From Agrocybe praecox (Eukaryota > Basidiomycota > Agaricomycetes > Agaricales > Agrocybaceae): a stretch of 64,000 nucleotides of DNA. The stretch's first letter is position 1, and each line of letters opens with the position of its first letter. Positions 46,187 through 58,165 of the stretch are shown piece by piece. Where the stretch lies: contig OZ024841.1 of the NCBI GenBank assembly GCA_964017145.1, forward strand, positions 4,588,001-4,652,000. Direction: 5' to 3'. Under the pieces are notes generated by a model that worked only from the letters and a program-made list of their open reading frames with translations, was not told the origin of the DNA and did not search any database. The translations under genes and the position numbers were made by a program.

Positions 46187-46200
46187 TTACAGTCGAAATG
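46187..46200 (+). repeat. 14-bp direct repeat right of the recombinase gene
   Basis: Second copy of TTACAGTCGAAATG, about 190 bp after the recombinase stop codon. The interval between stop and repeat is AT-rich with TATATAAATT and contains no gene. Confidence 0.35.
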
Positions 46201-46439
46201 CACAAAAAAATTGAAGAGGAAGAGTGAGTAGAAAGTGTTCGTTCTCCTGCTGTCCAGCTTACCCTCCCGTTCGCCTCAGCCAAACCTCTGCTGTTGGTGG
46301 TGATTACTAGTAACGTACGTCGTTGGCGGCGGCCGAACAGGGCGGAACGTTGCAGAACAGCTAGATTTTGGTATAACACAGTACACCTGTCCAACGATTT
46401 TACATCCTCCTCGTCTGCCAGTGTTATCTTCCCCTTCAG

Positions 46440-47790
46440 AAGTCCGTCTCTTCCTATGCCTGTCTAACCGTGTCCAGGTAGAAGTCAGCAGCATTCATAG
46501 CCGCATGGCCATGGTTGACCGAGGCACTCACAGCGATGCTCATAAGGTTTTTGATGAGCTTGTCCACTGGGCGTCCGTGGCACCGAGACGACCGAAGAGC
46601 GAGTCTGCATATTTGGGTGGTTCATCTAGGTGGAGGAAGGGGAAGATGCCCGGGCGATTCCTTTGACGGAGGAGGTTTGGTTTCCGATGAAGCTCTATTT
46701 TGAGAAGAAAAAAAAGGAAAGGTTATTAGATATTTTTTTATTTGGAGGTCGTCGAACTCAGGACTTACGTCGGCGACCAATTGCAGAGCAGCTTAAACAA
46801 GCAGCTTGGTGGCGAATCGCGATGACGCCAATAACGGTGTCGTTGTGCACTGGCGTCGTTCATTGCAAATCGGGTCTCTGGCTTGTCGAAGACGAGGAAG
46901 GTGTGCGTGAACTGTGGACAGAAAAGTAAATAAATAGCCTCTGGATATGTAGACGGGACTTATGAAACGCACGAGGAGAGCAAGCATATCGAACATCTCC
47001 AACTCAGTGCAAATATCATTCGGGTTCTCCTTAGACTTCAGCGGGATATCCGTCTATTAAAGCAGAAAGGTATTCAGCAATCGACATCCAAAGCATCAAC
47101 CAGATAAGGCACATACGATTCGGTCAGCAAAAACATGCGCAACAGCAAGGTATATGACACCCTTAACGGTATCAGCATACTTCCCTGCGACACCATTGTA
47201 CGAGAACGGGCTCTCCTTAAGCTTCTCGGTACCCATCGCGCCAAAGTAGTTCGCCCACTCCTTGATGACACCCTTGTCAGGGGATATAGCGTGCATGATC
47301 ATCTGGTGGTCGTTATTCTGCCTATGAGCACATACAATCGCAACAATTTCTGCTTCGCCTCATATGAAATCAGACTTTACTTAGTGTCTGTCCAATACCA
47401 CAAAGGACGACTGGCATGAAACGAATCAACTCACCTTCACCGTAGAGCGGGCTTAGATCGAGGTACGAGCTGGTCATGTTCAGGTGGATCTTGTCCTGGT
47501 CGGGATTCGTGCGGAACAGCGAGTGACGATTGCGCTATATGTGAAGATTAAGCTACACTTTCCACCAGCATGTTTTTGCTGCTAAAGCAGAAAGTTCAAG
47601 ACCAATAAACACACCCCCATGACGGAGAAGAAGAGGAAAAAACATACCCCATCGCGCTTGACGTTTCAGCAAGGAATCGAACACCAGACCAGAATCAGCC
47701 TGAAGAGAGGTTCGTGGCAAGCCGTAATCTCGTACCCAGACGTTATAGAGCACGATCTTACCCATCCGCATGGTAGTCATCACAAGAGGG
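46440..47790 (-). pseudogene. Ppo-type fatty-acid dioxygenase/P450 fusion, decayed
   Basis: From high to low coordinates: ADSGLVFDSLLKRQ (about 47690), an intron, SLIFTYSAIVT, then after a one-base loss SLFRTNPDQD and TSSYLDLSPLYGE (about 47510-47440), DHQMIMHAISPDKGVIKEWA, ESPFSYNGVAGKYAD and VKGVIYLAVAH (about 47300-47130), PLKSKENPNDICTELEMFD (about 47040-46985) and LIKNLMSIAVSASVNHGHAA followed by AADFYLD (about 46560-46490). This follows the order of fungal psi-factor-producing/linoleate diol synthases: an animal-type haem peroxidase domain then a P450-like domain, normally about 1050 residues, oxidising linoleic acid to signalling oxylipins. Most of the peroxidase domain, including its catalytic His and Tyr region, and the P450 haem-Cys end are missing. 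Confidence 0.8.
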
Positions 47791-48439
47791 GAGCTACAGG
47801 CGAGCGGAGTTTGAGTCGGGGGGCAAAACAACACGAGAATGTAATCTGCGATTAGGCTCGTGACCTCCGCTGATGCCATTTCATAGTCCGCTTGAGTTCC
47901 GATTGATGTCCGATTGATGTTAGGATCCACAATAATGCCACAACAAATGACCAAACATGAGTAAATCACCACCGTAATGCACTGGTGGCGAGTCTAATCT
48001 GCGATCAATTTGTTCAGGAAATTTGACTCCGATGTCAAACTCCGCCGGAACTCTCCCTAACATCTGGAACCGAGATTAGGCAAGCCGTTGCGTTCCTGGA
48101 CACTTCTTGCGTACGGCATACCGGCCCGACCGACATTAGTGACGTCGGCTCTCCCCCTCGTCTTGAACGCTACTTAACTCCCCTGAACGCTCAGATAACA
48201 AACCGACTGGGCTCGATACGAACATGTTGGTACAGGGTCAGGCCTTCAAAGCTTCAGGTTCAACGTTCAGCGCTCAGCATGCACAGGCGTAACCACAATT
48301 TATCAACGCCCTCCAGTCCATTTCCCAGCCAGCACCAATTGTCTACCCAGTAACTCCAGCATCCAATCATCTTTCTCCTACAATTTCCAACCAACAGTCA
48401 TACCTCCGACGCTCTGAACCCTCCCCCTCACTTTGACGC
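47791..48439. other. no gene seen
   Basis: Region upstream (on the minus strand) of the Ppo relic; short frames only. Confidence 0.4.
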
Positions 48440-51360
48440 ATCTTGGTCCAAATCTCCCGAGACAATCTTCCTCAATTTCTATTCGAATGCTCGTTTCTTG
48501 ACGGTGGACGTCAACCCACGGAAACCGAATTCGATATCGCGTTTGGCACGTTTCGGTTACGGATCAAAATCATATGTCTGGAACGCCTGTCAGTGCAGAG
48601 GGACTATGATGTGAGGTGTTTTGGGGTTGATGTGTCTGCAGAAGCGTTTCGGCGGAGTGGGAGAATACTGAGGGGATTTGAGGGTCGGCCTCACTACGAC
48701 GAGAAGGAGAGGTCCCACGAACGGATCGTGGGGCACAAGTCAGGGGAAGCCGAGGGTTTGATGTCGCTTGAGCAACACCTTTCGGTCATACGTTACACGG
48801 AGTGCAAACATAGGGCATCAGCACAGACGAAAGGAAAAGCGACAGGGCATCAACTCATGCTCTGGATGGGATGCAGTGAATCGCTGCTAAAAAACAACTT
48901 GAAGGTCAGTGCTACTATCTGTTTCGACACAATAATGTACGCTTACTGCTGCGTCCTATCCGATAGATTACTGCATTCGAAGACCAAATGTCAACCGCCG
49001 AAAGTACGATCGAAAAGACAATCCACGCACCATGTAAGTCAAATAGTCTGTAGTAGTATTTTCTTTTGCTTACCTACGAACGACAAACGCTCGCTGAATA
49101 GCAGTGTAACGTGTCTTTTGCACAAGGCCGTACTGCTCGCCATCGAATGGCGGCCGTTATCTCGGGTTCCTTTTCGCATAGCCGTGCTCAAAACGTTGCT
49201 GCAACATCGCAAACCGACGTCCGAAAACGATGTCAAACTACGGCGGACACATTTTGTCTGCTCATCGTCGACGCGCTCGAAGGGGAAGACGGCTATGCGT
49301 ACTAGTTCGCATGCTTCAAGAAGCAAATTCGTTGACAAAGCAAATTCCCCGCTTCCTGACTCTCTTCCTATTGTACCACCACAACCACCACCTCTTTTCA
49401 AGCCACTAGCACATGTGCCCACCTTGAAAGTCGAAGCGCCAACTCCGCATGTCGAGCATTCATCGGTATTTGACGCTACACCTTCTCATAAACTTATCTC
49501 ATTAACACCTCTGCCAGGTCATCCTATCAAAATCTCCAAATCCCCTACAGCAATCCCATCCCAATCTCCCACCGAAACGAGAGCACCACAACAAGAGACA
49601 CTCGCGCAGCAGGTGGCATCATCCGCAAATCGTTTACTAGAGCCTGAGTACTATAAACTCTGCGGATGATTCTGGTCCATTGTTGGATCATACGCCGCCA
49701 GTTCAACATTGTCAGCTAAAAAGAGCCCTCTTCTCGGTCACTCTGTAGCGCTGAACCCATCGTCGAGCAGGCCTATGCTCTCTTTACTTTGTCGGTTTCC
49801 GTTGGAGTGGGCAGTGAAAGTAAGTGATTTATTTTCATACTCTTTGGTTTTTCGTCAGATTTGGTACTTAACGTCGTCCGTTTTTGTTTTTGTTTTCAGC
49901 TTTGATCCTAGAACCTATCTGTATCTTTGATATGAGAATATTTTTGTTCCAGATGGTCATCGGACAAGCTGTTGGAATGCACATGCAGGTCCAAGACAAC
50001 CATCACTTCACGTTTGTCGCTCACAGGCGGGGTTTCTTGGATTTGGTCGAGAAGTGGGGCGATGGAAAATGGGACGAGGAAGAACAGCAGCGAGTCGGAA
50101 AATTAATGGTAGAGAGGAGAAGAGTCAAGGAAGTGGAAGGAGAAGGTCAAGCAAGGGCGTTTGGAGGCTGCCAGAAAGTGGGCGGAAACCAACGAAAAAG
50201 CCAACGCCGTGGACGCACAAGTTGACGGAGAGTCATCCTCAACACCTACCATCAATGCCGACGAGGTGATGTCGACACCGACCAAGAGGACGACAATTTC
50301 TCTGCACGTTCTGACGTACCTTACACAGAATGTGGTCTAAAAATTACGAAGGGAAGGAAAAGAGTAAAGGAACCTGTGAAGCGAAAAGAGTTGCATCAAC
50401 TCTTGCCATTGGGTATCGCGACAATCACGGTCGTACTATCAAAATTACCTCTGCAGGCGGAGCAAGTGGTACATCATCCACTACGGCCCACAATGGCGAG
50501 ACTGGCTCTACTGTCAATAGACCAGGTGCACTGACCGATAACGCAGAGGACGCAGTGTCAGCTGGATTCCACAACCGCAGCAACAGCTGGGTCTTCCACG
50601 GTACCTTCTCTACCATTCCTTCCCACTACATCACCTTTCGACGACGACGGAACATATGACAACATGCCGGGCATTGAATCGCATTCTCCATCAACACCAC
50701 CCGCAGAAGATAATTTTGAGCCCAATGAGCTCGGCGGCGATGTGCCCTTGGATCAGGCACAAATTTTGCAAGCCCTCTTCGGACATGGTGGTAGCGATGG
50801 AGATGATATGGAGGTGAATGACGATGAATAGGAGGACGCCAACGACGACATGGACGAAGACCAGGACTTTTTCAACGACGATGATGACGGAGACCACGAT
50901 TCTGTTGCATTAGATGACGTTATCGTTATGGCTACTGGCCCACCTTTGACTTTGAATGACATCCTTATGGGAGGTGATTTTGACGGAAATGCCCCAGGAG
51001 AGACTGAAGAAGGGCGGCGTAGGCGACTTGAGAAGGAGACGATTGACGAAGCATACACCGCGATACCTCCCAACCGAATCCGCGTCGAGAATCAAATGAG
51101 GCAAGTCTAACCTTGGAATGCGTTCATCGGACCTGTCGAGGGCGGACTCGCCCATGTTGCCATTACTAATGAAGAAAATATCCATTCTCCGGAATATTAT
51201 TGGATGAAGAAAGGGTCATTGGTGTCAGTGTGTGTTTCATTGATTCCTGTACGTTTTTTCTTTCGAAAGAAGATCGCTAATCCCCGTTTTGTTATAGACC
51301 CGTGTTGAGGGCGGCATTCAAGCAGCCGTTGTGCACCACTTTGGCTAGAGCTGAGATTGC
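48440..51360 (+). pseudogene. unknown multi-exon gene remnants with acidic C-terminal part
   Basis: Protein-like plus-strand blocks: PETIFLNFYSNARFLTVDV (about 48465), SKSYVWNACQC; a long frame to 49669 rich in Pro/Ser; HFTFVAHRRGFLDLVEKWGD (about 50010-50070) with GKWDEEEQQRVGKLMVERRR; KEKVKQGRLEAARKWAETNE in the next frame; a Ser/Thr-rich part; NELGGDVPLDQAQILQAL (about 50730) and the very acidic MDEDQDFFNDDDDGDHD (50850) ending ENQMRQV; then YYWMKKGSLV and AAFKQPLCTTLARAEIA after a possible intron. Stops and frame changes between blocks prevent an intact model. I do not recognise the family; the acidic stretches suggest a nuclear or chromatin protein, but that is a guess. Confidence 0.35.
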
Positions 51361-51881
51361 ATAAATATGTATGACTTCCTTCCGAATTATTAGGCGATTT
51401 TTATTACTAGCCTTACCCCTGTGTTATCACCTTTTTTTGTACAACAACATATGTCATTGAATATTGAACAGTTTTAACTCGACCGACTTTACCTGTGAGC
51501 ATCATGTGTGCGGTGATTTTCTTGTTCATTCAAAGTTCAAAGTTCAGACTACGCTGCTAGGTTGCACGTTTCGAATAACATTTCTCAGAAATATTCGCGC
51601 TCTCAAGCCCGAGTCTCAGCGGCAGGAGGAACTCCGCGAAGTCATTTAATCTAAACATTTCCAACAGCCGGAATAAGCACAATCTCAAACTGGTTTACTA
51701 AATTGCAACTGAAGTACTCCAAATTTCTGATAATACGAATTTATATAAAAATCGTGTATAATATAAATTACGATGCGTACCTATTGTGTATTGAATATTG
51801 AATACGTATACCTGAGCATGTGTGTGTGTAGACAGCCAACCTGCGAGCACGCAATAGCGTAGGTTTCAATAAATGTTTAGC
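51361..51881. other. no gene seen
   Basis: AT-rich DNA downstream of the hydrolase relic; no motif. Confidence 0.4.
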
Positions 51882-52864
51882 TTAATGATAACGAAAACAT
51901 ACGCACGAGAAGGTGGACAGCTCTTCAGAAGCGGTTGAATGCCCAACTCTGTTCAACGATCCAACAGTCGCCTCGGACAAATGGGCGAGTAGGTCCGAAT
52001 CAGATACCCCCGAATTTAGGATACGGAGTAGCAGAACCAGAAGGTTGGAGAGGAAGTCCGACGAGCTGGATAAATGGAAAAGAATCAGCAAGGAATCACA
52101 CCAACGCGAAATATTTATTTACTGATACGCGTCGCCATCTATGTACAATGCACGGAGGATTAGAGGGTGAGAAACGGCCGTGAAAAGACCGGAATAAATC
52201 GGGACGACTTGGTCAATGGTCATTGAGGGAGGCAATGTAGACCATTTTTGCCTACGAAATGACTCGTTAAAACGGCCGAAAGAACATGGAAAACGAGAGA
52301 ACCTTACACCATGATCTAACACATTCTCTAGGGCCTTGACGTACGCCTTGGACAGCGAGCTCGCCGTATTCTATGAACATACACGTAAGCATATGTATGG
52401 ACAAATTGAAGGTACAAAACACACCTGGAACTCGAATGACTCTCATGCGGCGGTCGACTCGAAGTACTATGAAGATATTCACACATTAACAATGATGATC
52501 TTAACAGAAGAAAATATTGAAACTTACCTGCAGATACGGCCCGACTAACGTGCTCGAGCTCAAATATCGCAGGGGTCCTAGATGAATGCCGCAGAGCCAA
52601 ACAGCAAACGCGCTGAACCTTCTTCCTCGCACTATCTCCCAGCCCAATCGAAGCAGGGAAAAACTCGGCGCCCATCCCCATGGGCAAGACTTGATTTCTC
52701 GAAGTAACGATGTGGTTCTCGGTGATGAGTTTGTCGAGGTGAGTCGAGACGACTGATCCTTGGGAATGAGTGGCGACAATGATAGCGTCTGCTTCGTGCA
52801 AGTCGGAAACCCAATCTTCGTTGGCTAGGAGGTTAAAGTATAATCTAAAGGTTATGTAACGCAT
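51882..52864 (-). pseudogene. YML020W-like fungal alpha/beta hydrolase, C-terminal part, decayed
   Basis: Reading down the minus strand: NEDWVSDLHEADAIIVATHS then QGSVVSTHL (52815-52725; SQG matches the nucleophile elbow), LITENHIVTS, QRVCCLAL, HLGPLRYLSSSTLVGPYLQ, an intron, YFESTAA, a TGA, ESFEFQ, an intron, NTASSLSKAYVKALENVLDH, an intron, KMVYIASLNDQVVPIYSGLF (Asp of the triad region) and HPLILRALYIDGDAYQ, an intron, SSDFLSNLLVLLLRILNSG and HLSEATVGSLNRVGHSTA (His region, about 51945). The family is a conserved fungal hydrolase of unknown substrate named after yeast YML020W. The TGA stands where homologues, as I recall, have Arg, fitting a CGA to TGA change. About 300 residues that should precede NEDW are missing. 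Confidence 0.7.
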
Positions 52865-52892
52865 AAATGAGAAAATTAAATTGTAAGAAAGA

Positions 52893-54515
52893 CTATGATA
52901 TTCGTACCTTGAAAACCGACGCCCAGCCAGAGGTGTTGCTGATGATGGAGGTGATAGTGTTTAGTACTGGTTCATCGAGCTGTGGTTGAGGGCGATGTTG
53001 ATTCGATTCCATCTCTGCTTCAACTGCATTCGCATTTTCATCCGCCACCTGCTCTGTTCGCTTCTCTCCAACTTCCTCGACACTCGGTTGCGTCTGGGCG
53101 TCCAAAGACTGTTGTGCATCGTATATTGTCGTGGTCGTCGTGGTACTCGAATAGTACCAGAGTCATGGACTCAACCAGGCCGACGTGACGTTATCCGTAC
53201 TTGAATTCGAGCTCGTCAACACGTCCACAGTTCCCTTGACCCCTTCCGAGTTCAGCTGTGAGGCTGGTATACCAGTAGCAGCCACCTCTGCCTCTGCCTC
53301 TGCCTCTGCCTCTGCCGGAGCAGGGGTTCCATTGACTGCCCTTACTACAGAGAGAACTTCTCGATGTTCCTTCTCGATAGCCTCTGCCCCCTCCACCGAA
53401 TCTCTTCCCTCATCACCTTGTCTTGTTATAGCCACAGGCTCGAAAACAGCGCTGGTGGGAGCAGTAATGCGACCAAGGAGCGACATGATCTCCTCGATTG
53501 ATTCCCCGAGACGAGACCTCTTTCGCATTCTCCAGTAACGGTTCGATATTTTCTGGCGTCATCGCCAACTTCATCGGGTCCGACAGCGGTGATACTAGGC
53601 TCGAAACAGGCAACGAAGTGGAAAGTAAGCGCAGCGGATGAAGAAACAATCGCATGCGTATATTCAACATCTCACGCAACAGACTCAGCTGACGATGGCT
53701 AAGGTCACGAAGATCTGTGGAGGCACGCCACGAAGAGCTGGGTTGAGATGCTGAGACAGACAGCGGATTGGGTTCTGCTGGAGGTGGGTTGGCTGGTGGA
53801 CCCAAGTGGCTGTGCTGCTGCTACTGCTTGAGATTCGAAGGTTTATCGATGTCGCCCACGAGAGTGATTGCCCTTTCTCTCCCTTTGCCACTGTTTCCAG
53901 GACGACTCGCCAAAGCTCCTGCTACACCTTGAGCATGCTGAAAAGCAGAGGAAGTCCCACCGGTATTCGCAGGAGCAGTTTCCTAGCACAGCGCCAGATT
54001 TGGAGCGCTGTGCCGTCCCACGAGGCTAATCTTCCTCACTGACCCCATGAAGCTCCTGCTGCCAGGTGTAGGAGTAGGAGGTGCAGATGGTGCAGGTTGT
54101 TGAGCATCAACAATGACAAAAGGTGATCCCAGCTCTCTCCCTCAGCTCTATCCTTGAGAAACCTGGAGAACGACTTTCTCCTACTACGCGGTTCGTCAGG
54201 ATCATCCTTTTTATTTTCCTTCTCCTTCTCAGCAGAACGACCGAGACCCAATCCAGGATATTTCGAGCCAGAACCATCGTGTACACCAGCGTTCGATCCC
54301 ATACCAAGCTTGACGGAACCCAAACTCTTCCTCTTGATGAGTTTGTTATTCGGCGTGGCTACTTCTCGTCCGTGGCCTCGATCGACTCTTGCTTCTGCGC
54401 ATTCCACCACTCCTCGCGCTGCTTGTCGTTCGCGTGCTGTGTCCTCTTGAGAGTCCGTCGCCTTCTGACCCAGACACGGCATCGATCCTACTTCGGCCCA
54501 GATTGCTTGCCCCAT
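52893..54515 (-). pseudogene. low-complexity N-terminal remnants, probably of the hydrolase
   Basis: Minus-strand frames rich in Ser, Glu, Pro and Ala with stops between: EVGEKRTEQVADENANAVEA and SIISNTSGWASVF (52900-53090), an (AE)n run from a GCCTCT microsatellite (53288-53315), WRASTDLRDLSHRQLSLLRE (about 53700) and KRKSLGSVKLGMGSN with SRRKSFSRFLKDR (about 54330-54150). These resemble the disordered N-terminal half of the hydrolase next to it, but the link is by position and composition only. Confidence 0.35.
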
Positions 54516-55553
54516 GTGAGGGAGACCCAGTTCTGGAAGCCCGAAAAAACCAATGCAAAGATGAAGAGGTGGGAGAATCAGGGATACCAGCTACTCCTGT
54601 GGTGGAAGTCACAGTTGCTGAGTGTCGATTGAAATTACGACGGATGTATCGCAAACGTGAATGACCTGACGACTCCGCATTGAAGGAAGACGGGGATGAA
54701 AGTGAACGTGGTGTTCGCTGGAGCTCTTGCTCGCGTTCTTGATCTTGTTGAGCTATGATAAGTATAACAATTAGTACACGTTTAAATGAAAAATGTACGG
54801 GTTTAAAAGCAACGTAAATTAAGGAATGAAGTACGAAATATGAAATATTTAAATAGCAAATGAAAAAAGAATCAAGAAGACGTACCTGCAACTTCAGATG
54901 GGGTCGGACTTCCCCTTCGTCGGTTCCTAACAGCAACACCCCACTTCTTTACACTACCGATCCCACTCAACATCGCAGCCGCAGTTCCTCCTTTCGTAGG
55001 TGTAGCAGGAATTAAAAGGGGGTAGGCAACCCAGGGCCGTGTCCACGCTGTACCCCATCATCCTTCTCCTCAGGCAGAGCAGCATCTCATCCATACCCTC
55101 ATTGATTGACGAGAAATTTTCCCGACTCCTGATATCCTACATCTGCGGTGCGTATGCGGAACCAATCGCACCTCGAGGTTGAGGTTGAGAACCGCCTTCG
55201 CCTTCATTGTCCGAAAACGAATACCTCCCAGCAGCAGCACCCGCGGCGGACGACATGCCCACGTCCCTCAATTCAAACACGCCTTGTGGCACAGGCCTGA
55301 TCTTCTTGCTCAGCCTCCTTCGTTCGCGCTCCTTATGTATAGGTGGGGAAGGCGGCAGCAGAGCAAACGCTGAATTCGGTCTATGCGATCGCGGATATTC
55401 ATTGAGATGCGTAGTCGACGAGTACGAATACGCGGAGACTGTGTTGAGCACCGAAAACACAGAAGGCTTGAGCGATCGGAGAATTTTGTCAATGAGCAAA
55501 TTGCTCACAGGTCTAATGAGATATATACTCAGCCTTGACGAGTAAATAGCCAA
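54516..55553 (-). pseudogene. unknown gene remnants, basic Ser/Arg-rich
   Basis: Minus-strand blocks: LLIDKILRSLKPSVFSVLNT (about 55490), KKIRPVPQGVFELRDVGMSS and AAAGRYSFSDNEGEG (about 55290-55190) ending at a stop at 55137; then MLSGIGSVKKWGVAVRNRRR and GSPTPSEVA (about 54970-54890), an intron, and EQELQRTPRSLSSPSSF with RSGGMRRSKSRSRPRTRSS (to 54360). These may be one or two genes. No family named. Confidence 0.3.
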
Positions 55554-56035
55554 AGTAAGAAGAGAAAATATGAAAGCTATTGACCCAGCTGCGCCGTCAG
55601 TTCACGTGCCCTTCGGCTCATGCCGAGCACAGCTTTTTCGTGGACTTCTTGTTAGGACTGTTTTGCTCTGTATTTGATGCGCATATTTTGCACATATTGA
55701 TGAGTAAATAAATTTGCCGAGCTTAAAATATGTGCAAATTTATATCTGTACCCAAGTATAAGAATATATCACTCAGCGAAAAATGGAGTCAGAAACAAGT
55801 CAAGCAACAAAAAGAAACACAACGAAAACGAAAACAGCGATCAAATAACGACGAACCGCGAATGAGTTCGAGTTGTGTACACTATATATGTTACACTATC
55901 ATTTAGCATATCAAGACAGCACCGTTATCACGCGGTCAGCATCGGATCGATGAACCCACATAGCGTACATTCCAGCTAGCTGCGATGAGATCCGTCAAAG
56001 GCCGATAGTTGTGAGTTGGATTCTATCATCCGTCG
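55554..56035. other. no gene seen
   Basis: AT-rich intergenic DNA without motifs. Confidence 0.4.
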
Positions 56036-57580
56036 TAAGTTATCTTGGGGTTATCTGTCTTCAACTGTAACTGATGTTTACTTACGCTCTTTGACCCCAG
56101 GCCCTACTATCCAAATACGTCCAGCTCCTTATACCACCTCACGAAAGGGCTGCATATATCAAGGTAAGAGTTAGTTCTCGACGGAGTGCAACATATCACT
56201 TACTTGGTCTATCACAGAACATTGACAGCACATATCTAGCACCACAAATGGTTCATCAGCTGGCGAACGATCCTCATTCAACCTCACGAAAAGGCTAGAT
56301 ATATTATGGTAAACTTCCGTCCACAATGAACTGTTGCACGCCACTTACACGGATTATCACAGAGCATACATATTTAGCACGTCAAATGGGATATCAGCGA
56401 GAAAACGACCTTGGATCGTACGAGAAACATACCATACGACGGAGCAGGTTGTGGACGGATCACAAGCGTGGGGTTGATGTATACCTGCGAGGACAGCGAC
56501 TGAGAAATCGTCGAAACGGGCACAAATTAGTCAGTTTCCTCTTGATGTTCCAAATCAATTCCCCACTCACCCTCACAGTCAGCCCGTCACTCTCAGTCAA
56601 TTGCATTGAGTACCGTCCGTGTGTCAAAGGGGATGGGGAGAACCCATATGCGATGTCGTGTCGTGTTGGTATCGAGCTGCGACGGGAAGAATCAGAGCCG
56701 ATTCAAAGTAAGCGAGACAGTGTACTTACAAGCGAGACCGACAATAACAACAGGCATCGAGAAGGAGTCAGGAGGGAAAGGCTGAAATGCGGGCAGAGTA
56801 CAATGTGAGTTTGTCATCTTCATTTTGAGTCCAAGCCGCTACTTACCTGTGAGCACCTCGCAATTATAACGAGCTCATCACTTTGAGCAGAACGTCAGCG
56901 AGCTAAATTCGACGGAAAAAGAAAGCCACATACCACAAGATACCTCCAGCACAAATGAATAGGCTGCGACAATGTATATGTCCAGCCTGTGCAAAGTAAA
57001 ACAGAAAAAGAAAGACAGCATCGTCAGCGCGTAGTTGGCATCGGATCGAGTAACCCACATACCTTGCGATCCAGCTAGCTGCGAGGTGATCCATCGACGG
57101 CCGACGGTCGATAGTCGCAAGTTGGAATGGTGGATTGACAACATTCCCGACGAATTCGTAAGTTTTCTTGCCTCAATGGTAACCAATATTGCTTACCCTC
57201 TCTGATCCCAGGCTCTACTATCCGAATACCCCCCCAGCTCAGTATCCATGCTCATGGAGGGCCTGAATACATCAAGGTAAGATTCCGTTCACAATGAACT
57301 GTAGCATATCATTTACTGCGATTATTGCAACGCATATCTAGCACGTCGAAGTCGAATGAGATATCAGCGAGCAAACGAATTTGGATGGTACAAACCACAT
57401 ACCGTACGATGAAGCAGGATGTGAATGGATCAGCGGCGTGGGGTTGACATGTACCTGCGAGGACGACAGCTGTGAAATCCTGTCGAGACAAGCACAAGAC
57501 GGTGAGTTTCCTCTCGCTGTTTGAAACCAATTCCACACTCATCCTCACACCCAGTCCGCAAGGAAAAAGACGTTTACCCT
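56036..57580 (+). repeat. decayed tandem repeat of exon-intron units
   Basis: Unit blocks recur: TATATCAAGGTAAGA / TACATCAAGGTAAGA at 56152 and 57250; CACAATGAACTGT at 56321 and 57289; a 90-bp block beginning GATATCAGCGAG at 56389 and 57359 that encodes, in one frame, IPYDGAGCG or IPYDEAGCEWI, then VGL and CTCEDDSCEI (clean in the second copy, broken by a stop in the first). A further half unit lies at 56225-56310. The Cys-rich peptide could be part of a pre-SET-like or other zinc-binding region, but I cannot confirm it. The copies are partly tandem, about 970 bp apart. Confidence 0.55.
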
Positions 57581-58165
57581 CGCGAAGTAGAGTGAAATAT
57601 TCTTATCGGACGAGGGTGGATCGCATGGCTGAACATTATATTTATGGCGTGTGTCCTTGGTTTTATTTTTGAAAATGGATATAGAAACGTGATTCTAACC
57701 TGTGGAATACCCACTCTCACTAATTACTGTGCAAACTCTATTACACCCAGACGATATAAATCGGGAAAGTAAAGTCGAAATAACGGGCGCTAAGCCCATT
57801 CGCATGCCTTGTCTCGATTACGCATGGCCCACATTTTCTCATTTAATAGTACGTTACATAATATATAAATACCATGCGTTATATCCAAAAGGAATGAGCG
57901 CAAAAATGGGTTGTTCCTTTGAAACAGACAATCCACCCTCATTTCCGTGAGTCTAGCGCATCTTCTGGCCGAAATGCGGAGAAATTGACACTTACAAGAT
58001 AGTATAAAAGCTGTATACTACGCGCTTAAATTCTGCTAAGAGGACCGCCTAGTTAGTTCTGGGTAAAATAGAACGATAGTTCTTTCAGAAGTGAGACAGT
58101 GAAAGGTTGAAAGGATTGGAGACATTGAGTGCATTACACATCGTTGGTGAGTGTCACTGTTGATT
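57581..58165. other. no gene seen
   Basis: Short plus-strand frame at 57702-57950 without motif; otherwise nothing. Confidence 0.4.

Noticed and set aside
53283..53316. GCCTCT repeat as a regulatory element
   Set aside because: It is a simple microsatellite that encodes an Ala-Glu run in the neighbouring minus-strand frame.
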